From: an uncultured Microbacterium sp.
Lineage (GTDB): Bacteria; Actinomycetota; Actinomycetes; Actinomycetales; Microbacteriaceae
Assembly: GCF_947632095.1 (NCBI RefSeq)
Contig: NZ_CANROA010000001.1
Span: forward strand, 124,001 to 188,000
DNA: 64,000 bases
Direction: 5' to 3'
Below are positions 37,537-44,825 of the stretch, one piece after another (positions within the stretch are counted from its first letter, which is position 1; each line of letters starts with the position of its first letter). The notes below the pieces were generated by a model. The model saw nothing but the letters and a program-made list of their open reading frames with translations. It made no database searches and was not told the DNA's origin. The translations under genes were made by a program, and so were the position numbers.

Positions 37537-38754
37537 GTGACCGCGTCGCCTGCCTCCTCGATGGACAAGGACGCCACCCTCGCCTGGCTCCGCCGGATCT
37601 CCGGCGACCTGGCGACGGCGACGATCCAGCGTCTGGAAGAGACGCTGCCCTGGTACGCCGATATGCCACCAGCCCGCCGCTCTGCGGTCGGGCTGGTGGC
37701 CCAGGCGGGCATCACCTCGTTCATCCAGTGGTTCGATGATCCGACGTCGACCCCGTGGATCGCAGCGGATATCTTCGCCGCGGCTCCGCGAGAGCTGCTG
37801 CGCAGCGTCAGCCTGACGCAGACGTTGCAGCTGATCCGCGTCACGGTCGAGATCACCGAGGAGCGCATCGCCGACAAGGACGAGGTCCTGCGGGAAGCGA
37901 TCCTCCTCTATTCGCGTGATGTGGCGTTCGCCGCTGCCGATGTCTACGCCCGCGCCGCGGAGGCGCGCGGCCTGTGGGATGCTCGGCTGGAAGCCCTCGT
38001 CGTCGACTCGATCCTCACCGGCGAGGCCGATGAGGAGCTGCCCAGTCGCATCGCGGCGCTCGGCTGGCATGGCCACGGCGAGGTCTGCGTGCTCGTGGGA
38101 ACGACTCCCCCGCAGTTCGACGTCGATCACGTCCGCCGCACCGCGCGAAAACTCGCCGTCGATGTACTCATCGGCGTTCAGGGTTCGCGCCTCGTGCTCG
38201 TCCTCGGCCGGGCCCAGGTGGCCGGTCGGGAGGAAGCCGAGGACGACCTCGCCTTCGAGGAGATCGCAGCACGCCTCGAGTCGTCTTTCGGCCCGGGATT
38301 CGTCGTCCTCGGCCCTCCGGTGGCCGCGCTCGTGGACGCCGGGCAGAGCGCGCGCGCGGCGCTGGCCGGTTTTGCGGTCGCCCGCGCATGGCGCACTGCT
38401 CCTCGTCCGGTCGAAGCTGATGATCTGCTTCCCGAGCGGGCCCTGGCCGGAGACCCTCTGGCGAAGCAGACGCTGATCGATCGCATCTACCGTCCGCTTC
38501 AGGCGCACTCGACGGATCTCGTCACCACCCTGTGGAGCTACCTCGACAACGGCCGCTCGCTCGAAGCAACTGCGCGGGAGCTATTCGTTCACCCGAACAC
38601 GGTCCGCTATCGACTCAAACGTGTCAGCGAGGTCATCGGCTGGGACGCCACGGGTCCGCGCGAGGCGCTGATCCTGCAGACGGCGTTGATTCTGGGCTCC
38701 ATCGGCACGAGCGAGAGCGTCCGCCGGCGCCCTTCGGGCCGTCGTTCGCGCTGA
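37537..38754 (+). CDS. fasR: FasR-like PucR/CdaR-family transcriptional regulator
   Basis: A 405-residue protein with a C-terminal PucR-type helix-turn-helix (SLEATARELFVHPNTVRYRL) preceded by a GGDEF-like/CdaR middle domain. The immediate position before fabD-fabH-acpP-fabF matches FasR of Streptomyces, an activator of that operon, and the presence of aceE just upstream fits a control point between acetyl-CoA and malonyl-ACP. Two starts are possible, GTG 37537 and ATG 37561; the former is chosen as it is close to the aceE stop (seven bases). Confidence 0.82.
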   Translation: MTASPASSMDKDATLAWLRRISGDLATATIQRLEETLPWYADMPPARRSAVGLVAQAGITSFIQWFDDPTSTPWIAADIFAAAPRELLRSVSLTQTLQLIRVTVEITEERIADKDEVLREAILLYSRDVAFAAADVYARAAEARGLWDARLEALVVDSILTGEADEELPSRIAALGWHGHGEVCVLVGTTPPQFDVDHVRRTARKLAVDVLIGVQGSRLVLVLGRAQVAGREEAEDDLAFEEIAARLESSFGPGFVVLGPPVAALVDAGQSARAALAGFAVARAWRTAPRPVEADDLLPERALAGDPLAKQTLIDRIYRPLQAHSTDLVTTLWSYLDNGRSLEATARELFVHPNTVRYRLKRVSEVIGWDATGPREALILQTALILGSIGTSESVRRRPSGRRSR

Positions 38755-38835
38755 CCCCCACGCCCCTGTGTGACGCCCATAAAGGATTCACCGAATCTTG
38801 TGAGGGTTCATCCACCGTCTGGGTGCGATCCTTGG

Positions 38836-38841
38836 CAGACT
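38836..38841 (+). promoter_or_regulatory. -10 candidate of the fab operon
   Basis: CAGACT six bases before the fabD GTG; there is no good -35, consistent with a promoter that needs an activator. A small inverted repeat, gattc-acc-gaatc, lies upstream at 38784-38796 and is a candidate regulator site. Confidence 0.35.
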
Positions 38842-38847
38842 GGACAG

Positions 38848-39768
38848 GTGATTGTCGTAGCCTGCCCTGGACAGGGCTCTCAGACCCCCGGCTTCCTCGC
38901 TCCCTGGCTCGAACTCGACGGAGTCGGCGAGGCTCTCGCCGCATACTCCGAGGCCGCTGAGGTCGACCTCATCCGGCACGGCACGGAATCCGATGCCGAC
39001 ACGATCCGCGACACGCGCATCGCCCAGCCTCTGATCGTCGCCGCCTCACTGATCGCCGGAGACGCGCTTCGGGCACGTGCGGGACGAACCGCCGATGGCA
39101 TCGCCGGCCATTCGGTCGGCGAGCTCGCGGCCGTCGTCGGCGCAGACGTGATCAGCGCGGCGGACGCAATGCGTCTCGTCGGCATCCGCGGGCGAGCCAT
39201 GGCGGATGCCGCGGCACAGACGCCGACGGGCATGAGCGCGGTCCTCGGAGGAGACGAAGATGCACTTCTGGCACGTTTGGATGAGCTGAACCTCTCCCCC
39301 GCGAACTACAACGGCGGCGGCCAGATCGTCGTGGCCGGCGCCCTGGCGTCCCTCGCAGAACTCGCCGAAGCCCCGCTCAGGGGAACGCGCGTCATCCCGC
39401 TCCAGGTCGCGGGCGCCTTCCACACGGCCTACATGGCCTCGGCCGTAGACGCACTCCGCTCGGCGGTCGCCGATGTCGCTGCGAACGATCCGAGCATCAC
39501 GCTCTGGACGAACCGCGATGGTTCCGTGGTGCAATCGGGAAGCGCTGCGCTCGACCTCATCGTCGATCAGATCTCCTCGCCTGTCCGCTGGGATCAGTGC
39601 ATGTCGAGCTTCACCGACGCAGGTATCAGCGGCATGATCGAACTCGCCCCCGCCGGGGCGCTCACGGGTCTCGCCAAGCGCGGACTCCGCGGCACGCCGA
39701 CCGTGGCCGTCAAGACCCCCGAAGATCTCGATGCAGCGGCTGAGCTGCTGAACGGAGCAGCCGCATGA
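38848..39768 (+). CDS. fabD: Malonyl-CoA:ACP transacylase
   Basis: A 306-residue acyltransferase that moves malonyl from CoA to ACP. PGQGSQTPGFL at the N terminus, the nucleophile in GHSVGEL (Ser89), and GAFHTAYM with the catalytic His are present. The GTG at 38848 gives the normal VIVVACPGQG start; a longer frame would begin in the upstream spacer. The end overlaps fabH by four bases (ATGA). Confidence 0.94.
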   Translation: MIVVACPGQGSQTPGFLAPWLELDGVGEALAAYSEAAEVDLIRHGTESDADTIRDTRIAQPLIVAASLIAGDALRARAGRTADGIAGHSVGELAAVVGADVISAADAMRLVGIRGRAMADAAAQTPTGMSAVLGGDEDALLARLDELNLSPANYNGGGQIVVAGALASLAELAEAPLRGTRVIPLQVAGAFHTAYMASAVDALRSAVADVAANDPSITLWTNRDGSVVQSGSAALDLIVDQISSPVRWDQCMSSFTDAGISGMIELAPAGALTGLAKRGLRGTPTVAVKTPEDLDAAAELLNGAAA

Positions 39769-40772
39769 GCATCACCCTGAAGCAGGCCACCGGCCCCCAG
39801 TACACGCGCATCCTCGCCTACGGTGCGGCGCGCGGTGAGAACGCCGTCCCGAATGATGACCTCATCGAACCGATCGACTCCAGCGATGAGTGGATCCGTC
39901 AGCGCACCGGCATCATCACCCGCACGCGGGCCAACGCCGAGACCAATGCCATCGACCTCGCCGCGGATGCGGGCGCTGAGGCGATCGCCACAGCCGGCAT
40001 CCCGGCATCCGACGTCGATCTGGTGATCGTCGCGACGATCAGCAACCCGAAGCAGTCGCCCTCGGTCTCTGCGATCGTGGCCGACCGCGTCGGCGCGAAC
40101 CCCGCCGCGGCATACGACGTCAACGCCGCCTGCGCCGGTTACGCCTATGCCATCGCCCAGGCGGATGCGCTGATCCGCGCCGGTGCGGCACGGTACGCCC
40201 TCGTCATCGGCACGGAGAAGCTCTCCGACATCGTCGACCCGACCGACCGCAGCATCTCCTTCCTTCTCGGTGACGGTGCAGGAGCTGCGCTCATCGGGCC
40301 CAGCGAAACCCCCGGCATCGCACCCGCGATTTGGGGCTCAGACGGTTCGAAGGCCGGAGCGGTCGGCATGAACCATACGCTCACCGAGTACCGCGACGGC
40401 GATGGCGAGATCCCCTGGCCGACGCTCCGACAGGAGGGCCAGACGGTTTTCCGCTGGGCCGTCTGGGAAATGGCGAAGGTCGCCCGCCGTGCGATCGAGG
40501 CCGCGGGCATCGAACCCGGCGACCTGGCCGCCTTCATCCCCCACCAGGCGAACATGCGCATCATCGACGAATTCGCCAAGCAGCTGAAGCTGCCTGAGAC
40601 GACCGTCATCGCGCGAGACATCGAGACGACGGGCAACACGTCCGCGGCGTCCATCCCGCTCGCCAGCCACCGCCTGATGGCGGAGCACCCGGAGCTTTCC
40701 GGGGGTCTGGCGCTGCAGATCGGCTTCGGCGCGGGCCTCGTTTTCGCAGCGCAGGTCGTCGTCCTCCCCTGA
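39765..40772 (+). CDS. fabH: 3-oxoacyl-ACP synthase III
   Basis: A 335-residue initiating condensing enzyme joining an acyl-CoA primer with malonyl-ACP. The Cys-His-Asn triad is at Cys123 (AACAGYAYA), His260 (HQANMRI) and Asn291 (GNTSAAS). Actinobacterial FabH usually accepts branched primers, giving iso/anteiso fatty acids; the substrate pocket cannot be judged from sequence alone. Coupled to fabD by an ATGA overlap. Confidence 0.94.
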   Translation: MSITLKQATGPQYTRILAYGAARGENAVPNDDLIEPIDSSDEWIRQRTGIITRTRANAETNAIDLAADAGAEAIATAGIPASDVDLVIVATISNPKQSPSVSAIVADRVGANPAAAYDVNAACAGYAYAIAQADALIRAGAARYALVIGTEKLSDIVDPTDRSISFLLGDGAGAALIGPSETPGIAPAIWGSDGSKAGAVGMNHTLTEYRDGDGEIPWPTLRQEGQTVFRWAVWEMAKVARRAIEAAGIEPGDLAAFIPHQANMRIIDEFAKQLKLPETTVIARDIETTGNTSAASIPLASHRLMAEHPELSGGLALQIGFGAGLVFAAQVVVLP

Positions 40773-40790
40773 TCCGGCCCGCCGGTTCCC

Positions 40791-40796
40791 TAAACT
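40791..40796 (+). promoter_or_regulatory. Internal -10 box before acpP
   Basis: TAAACT about 45 bases upstream of the acpP ATG, with a strong gaaagagg ribosome site between; it would allow acpP to be transcribed above the level of fabD and fabH. Confidence 0.4.
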
Positions 40797-40840
40797 GTTC
40801 ATCGGTTCCGAATACAACCCGCAAGAAAGAGGAAAACCAC

Positions 40841-41089
40841 ATGGCTTTCACCCAGGATGAGGTCCTCGCCGGCCTCGCAGAGCTCATCACCGACGAGACC
40901 GGCATCGACGCCTCGGAGGTCGCCCTCGAGAAGTCCTTCACCGACGACCTCGACATCGACTCGATCTCCATGATGACGATCGTCGTCAACGCCGAGGAGA
41001 AGTTCGGCGTCACGATCCCCGACGACGAGGTCAAGAACCTCAAGACCGTCAACGACGCCGTCTCCTTCATCGTCTCCGGCCAGGAGTGA
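40841..41089 (+). CDS. acpP: Acyl carrier protein
   Basis: An 82-residue acidic four-helix protein. The phosphopantetheine site is DIDSIS (Ser41), slightly different from the enteric DSL form but normal for this group. It shuttles acyl chains between the fatty-acid synthase enzymes encoded on either side. A strong ribosome site, an internal promoter candidate and a downstream hairpin all point to higher expression than its neighbours. Confidence 0.95.
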   Translation: MAFTQDEVLAGLAELITDETGIDASEVALEKSFTDDLDIDSISMMTIVVNAEEKFGVTIPDDEVKNLKTVNDAVSFIVSGQE

Positions 41090-41096
41090 CATCTGA

Positions 41097-41134
41097 CGGA
41101 TGCCACCCCCGCTCTTCGCGGGGTGTGGCATCCG
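41097..41134 (+). terminator. Hairpin between acpP and fabF (partial terminator)
   Basis: Stem cggatgccac (41097-41106) with gtggcatccg (41125-41134), extended by ccccgc/gcgggg, loop five bases, eight bases after the acpP stop. With fabF following in the same direction, this may act as a partial terminator or protect the 3' end of acpP message. Confidence 0.6.
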
Positions 41135-41192
41135 CCGCTTTCCCTTCACTCGAGAACACCCCGCTTTTCGTTCGACAAGGAACCCACACCCC

Positions 41193-42428
41193 ATGACCAA
41201 GCGCATCGTCGTCACCGGCATCGGTGCCACCTCCGCCATCGGCGGTACGGCCCCCGAGAACTGGACCAATCTGCTCGCCGGCGTTTCCGGCGGCAAGTCC
41301 CTCGCACATGAGTGGGTGGCCGAACTCGGACTCCCCGTGACCTTCGCCGCGGAAGCGTCCGTGCGTCCGGAGGAAGTCCTTGCCCGTCCGGTGGCCAAGC
41401 GCCTCGACCCGTCATCGCAGTTCGCGCTCATCGCCGCCATGGAAGCGTGGGAGGATGCGGGCTCGCCTGATGTCGACCCCGAACGCCTGGGCGTCGATTT
41501 CGCCACAGGCATCGGCGGCGTCTGGACGCTGCTCGACGCCTGGGACACCCTCCGCGAAAAGGGCCCGCGCCGTGTCATGCCGATGACGGTGCCCATGCTC
41601 ATGCCGAACTCCGCCGCCGGCAATCTCTCCCTCCACTTCACCGCCCGCGCCTTCGCGCGCACCGTGGCCTCGGCCTGCGCGTCGAGCACCGAGTCGCTCG
41701 TGAACGCCTACGAGCACCTCCAGGCGGGCCTGGCCGACGTCGTCATCGCCGGTGGAACCGAATCGGCCATCCACCCCATCACGATCGCCTCCTTCGCTTC
41801 CATGCAGGCGCTGTCCCGCCGCAATGATGACCCCGCGACCGCATCGCGTCCGTACTCCGTCGACCGCGACGGCTTCGTCATGGGCGAGGGCGCGGCCGTG
41901 CTCATCCTCGAGACCGAGGAGCACGCCAAGGCGCGCGGCGCCAAGATCTACGCCGAGCTCGTCGGCGGTGGCGTGACGGCGGACGCCTACCACATCACCG
42001 CGAATGCCCCCGAGGGCGCAGAGCGCGCAGTCAAGCTCGCTCTCGAATCCGCCGGGCGCACCCCGGACGACATCACCCACATCAACGCGCACGCGACCTC
42101 GACCCCGGTCGGCGACCCGAACGAGTACACGGCGTTGAAGAACGTCATCGGCGACCGCGTGCACGAGATCCCCGTCTCGGCCACCAAGTCCGCCACCGGA
42201 CACCTGCTGGGCGGCACAGGAGCGCTCGAAGCGATCTTCGCGGTGCTCGCGATCCGCGACCGCATCGCGCCGCCGACGATCAACATCACCACGCAGGACC
42301 CCGAGATCCCGCTGCGCGTATCACGCGACGCCCAGGCGCTCGGTGACGGCCCACAGCTCGTGATCAGCAACTCGTTCGGATTCGGCGGCCACAACGCCGT
42401 CGTGGCGTTCACCGATTACGACGGCTGA
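41193..42428 (+). CDS. fabF: 3-oxoacyl-ACP synthase II
   Basis: A 411-residue elongating ketosynthase. The nucleophile is Cys162 in SACASSTES; the two histidines are in HINAHATSTPVGD and KSATGHLLGG. It extends acyl-ACP by two carbons per cycle. The ATG at 41193 gives MTKRIVVTGIGATSAIGG, the usual beginning. Last gene of the fabD-fabH-acpP-fabF operon, followed by a very strong terminator. Confidence 0.94.
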   Translation: MTKRIVVTGIGATSAIGGTAPENWTNLLAGVSGGKSLAHEWVAELGLPVTFAAEASVRPEEVLARPVAKRLDPSSQFALIAAMEAWEDAGSPDVDPERLGVDFATGIGGVWTLLDAWDTLREKGPRRVMPMTVPMLMPNSAAGNLSLHFTARAFARTVASACASSTESLVNAYEHLQAGLADVVIAGGTESAIHPITIASFASMQALSRRNDDPATASRPYSVDRDGFVMGEGAAVLILETEEHAKARGAKIYAELVGGGVTADAYHITANAPEGAERAVKLALESAGRTPDDITHINAHATSTPVGDPNEYTALKNVIGDRVHEIPVSATKSATGHLLGGTGALEAIFAVLAIRDRIAPPTINITTQDPEIPLRVSRDAQALGDGPQLVISNSFGFGGHNAVVAFTDYDG

Positions 42429-42434
42429 CCCGTC

Positions 42435-42490
42435 GCTCCAACGCTGAAGGTCCTGCCCTCGTCCGGGGTCAGGACCTTCAGCGTTGGAGC
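42435..42490. terminator. Terminator of the fab operon
   Basis: A perfect 21-bp stem (42435-42455 with 42470-42490) and 14-base loop just after fabF; it is also downstream of the DUF3145 gene on the other strand and can serve both. Confidence 0.85.
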
Positions 42491-42571
42491 AGGATTCGCG
42501 TTCTCAGTTCCCAGGGTTCGTCACCGGCCTCCGATACTCGTGCCTCCCGCGCCGAGTCTTATCGGCCGCAC

Positions 42572-43075
42572 TCACCCGACCTTGTGCAGCCAGACGACGC
42601 TGGCAGCATCACCGACGTTCCGGAAGGGCTCGAGCTCGTCATCCCAGGCAGATCCCAGAGCGACACCGAGTTCTCGCTGCAGTTCGAAAGCATCGCCCGC
42701 AGCGATCTCCATCGCATATCGGATGCGATCCTCCCCGATCACGACGTTGCCGGCCGCGTCGGTCTGCGCGTAGTGGATGCCGAGATCCGGAGTATGCATC
42801 CACCGGCCGCCGTCATTGCGCGCCGTGGCATCCTCGGTGATCTCGAAGCGCAGATGCTCCCAGCCGCGCATCGCCGTGGCCATCTGGGCTCCGGTGCCCG
42901 CGGGACCGTCCCAATAGAATTCGGTGCGTCGGGCGCCTTCGAGGACGGGCTGATCCGTCCAGTCGAAATTCACTGCACGACCGAGAGCGCGCCCGACAGC
43001 CCATTCGAGGTGTGGGCAGAGCGCGCGAGGCGCCGAGTGGACATACACCACTCCGCGTGCGTAAGCCGTCGCCAT
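42572..43075 (-). CDS. DUF3145 protein
   Basis: A 167-residue actinobacterial protein of the DUF3145 family, seen commonly next to the fatty-acid synthesis operon. Conserved features are RGVVYVHSAPRALCPHLEW at the start, FYWDGPAGTGAQMATAMRGW in the middle, and GSAWDDELEPFRN near the end. A ribosome site (cggagaga) precedes the ATG at 43073-43075. No function is established; its constant neighbourhood suggests a link to lipid or envelope synthesis. Confidence 0.88.
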   Translation of the reverse strand: MATAYARGVVYVHSAPRALCPHLEWAVGRALGRAVNFDWTDQPVLEGARRTEFYWDGPAGTGAQMATAMRGWEHLRFEITEDATARNDGGRWMHTPDLGIHYAQTDAAGNVVIGEDRIRYAMEIAAGDAFELQRELGVALGSAWDDELEPFRNVGDAASVVWLHKVG

Positions 43076-43195
43076 GATCTCTCCGTTTCGTCAGGTGCGT
43101 CTTCCCCTACGACCTGATCCACGAAGTGGCGGACGATATGCGGTTATGAGGCCATTCTCACCCAACATGCCCGCAATGACAAGCGTGCGGTCCGC

Positions 43196-43801
43196 TCACC
43201 ACTGGTACAGCTTCTGGGTCCGTCCCGCGTCGACGATGCGCCAGTGATCGTGTTCGACCTGCGCGCCGGGCAGCTCGCGCCACTGCTGGGCGAGCGCGTC
43301 GAGCCTCTCTTCATCGGCGTCCGTCATCGTGTTGACGAAGACGCTGCGCACGGTCCATCCGAGTTCCAGGTAGACGGCCGCGCCGGGCGCCGCATCGCAC
43401 AGCGCGACGAAGAAGTCGGCGGTGTCCGACAGTCGGGGGTCATCCGCATCATCGTCCACGGTGAGATGGCAGTCGTCGCCGATGTCGACCTGGATATCGA
43501 TGCGTGTCTTCGAATCATCGCTGTGGGTCTCACCCCAGGCCGTCACGACGTCGAGGATCTCGGCGCTGGAGGCGGTGTCGGCCATCTGCACGGTGACGGA
43601 AGCGTATGCGCCGGAGTCGAACGTGCGCTCCCTGCTGATCTCATAGGCGTCGATGACGCCCGGCAACCCCTCGACCGCCGCAAGCATCGCAGATGCTTCC
43701 TCTGCTGCGCGCGGCCATTGCTCGCACCCGGACATGCCTACGGCGAGAACGGCGGAGACCGCAACAGCAACGGCGACTCGTGCAGGAGAACGACTTTTCA
43801 C
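43196..43801 (-). CDS. Putative lipoprotein of unknown function
   Basis: A 201-residue protein with a basic N terminus (MKSRSPAR), hydrophobic stretch and lipobox VGMSGC, so it should be exported and lipid-anchored. The remainder is acidic (VDDDADDPRLSD, DADEERLDALAQQW) with two further cysteines, no catalytic motif. The GTG start at 43799-43801 has a gggagga ribosome site. Separate from DUF3145 by 120 bases, it has no close partner. I cannot name a family. Confidence 0.75.
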   Translation of the reverse strand: MKSRSPARVAVAVAVSAVLAVGMSGCEQWPRAAEEASAMLAAVEGLPGVIDAYEISRERTFDSGAYASVTVQMADTASSAEILDVVTAWGETHSDDSKTRIDIQVDIGDDCHLTVDDDADDPRLSDTADFFVALCDAAPGAAVYLELGWTVRSVFVNTMTDADEERLDALAQQWRELPGAQVEHDHWRIVDAGRTQKLYQW

Positions 43802-43823
43802 GGTGGAATCCTCCCATGCACGA

Positions 43824-43853
43824 ATGGGGCCCGCGAATGCTCGCGGACCCCAT
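43824..43853 (-). terminator. Terminator downstream of the oxygenase-like gene
   Basis: Stem atggggcccgcga / tcgcggaccccat with one c:a mismatch and loop atgc, just past the stop of the minus-strand oxygenase gene at 43875. Confidence 0.65.
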
Positions 43854-43874
43854 CGGTGCAGTGACGTGCGGTGC

Positions 43875-44648
43875 TTATGCCTCGCTCATCGCGAGCTTGG
43901 CCTGCTGGCCCTTGGCTGCGTAGTAGGCAGCGCGAGCGGCATCCTTGCGGGCCTGCTCGGCGTAACCCGCCTCGAGGACATCCTGCGCGACCTCGAACTG
44001 CTCGTGCTGGTCGGTGCCGTTGTACTTCTCGATGTAGGCATCGAGCTCGGGGCCGGACTCCCACGACGTGATGAGGCAGTAGCGCGGCTCGGTGCCGTTG
44101 TGCGTCGCCGCGTGCCACAGGCGCTGCGTGTCGACGATGAGCTGTGCTCCGGCGGGAAGCGCGATGCGGTACTCGATGCTCGGGTCGGTGCGGTTCTCGC
44201 GCAGGACGAAGTAGCTGTCCTTGTCATCGGAGAGGTTGAAGAATCCGCGGACGACCCAGCCGGTGCCATCAGGGTTCAGACGGTTGTTGTCATCCTGGTG
44301 GAGGTTGTAGAGGCACTCACCATAGGGCGTGGGCTGCAGCTCGATGATGCGGCAGCGGCCGACGTTCGCACCCGGCTCCTGCGCGCGTGCGGTGAGGGTC
44401 GGAGCGATCGCGGTCTGGGAATCGATCCAGACGCCGTCCTTGTCGGTGCGCGGCGGCTTGTGGTTCCAGAAGCCGTTGCACTCGATCTCGCCCTTGGCAC
44501 TGGCCAGCGGCGCGAAGCGGGTGTCGCCAGAGGACTTCCAGTCGACATACTCGATGTCGAGCCATTCCTTCGGGTCCATCTCCGCGCCGTAGCTGTCGAG
44601 GATGACGAAGCCCTTGTCTTCAAGCGCTGCAGATTTGATGTATCCCAT
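43875..44648 (-). CDS. Putative Fe(II)/2-oxoglutarate-dependent oxygenase
   Basis: A 257-residue protein without a family I can name. Its middle has the iron-binding facial triad pattern: His117-x-Asp119 in NLHQDDN, His179 in RLWHAATHN, and Arg189 (PRYCLITSW) ten residues on, where 2-oxoglutarate is usually held. The beta-strand pattern around GWVVRGFFNLS and LPAGAQLIVD fits a cupin-like core. The last 60 residues are helical, Ala-rich and charged. The N-terminal 100 residues contain many aromatic residues and may bind the substrate. It is divergent from the DUF262 gene and may belong to the same accessory block. Confidence 0.6.
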   Translation of the reverse strand: MGYIKSAALEDKGFVILDSYGAEMDPKEWLDIEYVDWKSSGDTRFAPLASAKGEIECNGFWNHKPPRTDKDGVWIDSQTAIAPTLTARAQEPGANVGRCRIIELQPTPYGECLYNLHQDDNNRLNPDGTGWVVRGFFNLSDDKDSYFVLRENRTDPSIEYRIALPAGAQLIVDTQRLWHAATHNGTEPRYCLITSWESGPELDAYIEKYNGTDQHEQFEVAQDVLEAGYAEQARKDAARAAYYAAKGQQAKLAMSEA

Positions 44649-44766
44649 GAGTTAGGTCATGTCCTTTCATCGCGGGCGAGCACGTTTTAACAAGCCCTGA
44701 TAAGGCGATCCTAACAGGGGGCGCTGTACAGGCCGTGTGACACGACCGTGGAAATTCGACGGCGGC

Positions 44767-44772
44767 TAGACT
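44767..44772 (+). promoter_or_regulatory. -10 box of the DUF262 gene
   Basis: TAGACT about 53 bases upstream of the ATG at 44826; a gaggagctgaag ribosome site lies between. Confidence 0.45.
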
Positions 44773-44825
44773 CGTTCGGGGCGGTGCGCAGGTTTCCGCC
44801 GCTATGAGGAGCTGAAGCGAACACC

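Noticed and set aside
34704..37877. 1057-codon open frame on the strand opposite aceE
   Set aside because: It mirrors aceE codon by codon; its composition (Val/Arg/Asp/Leu-rich without motifs) is what the complement of a GC-rich gene gives. No ribosome site or family resemblance.
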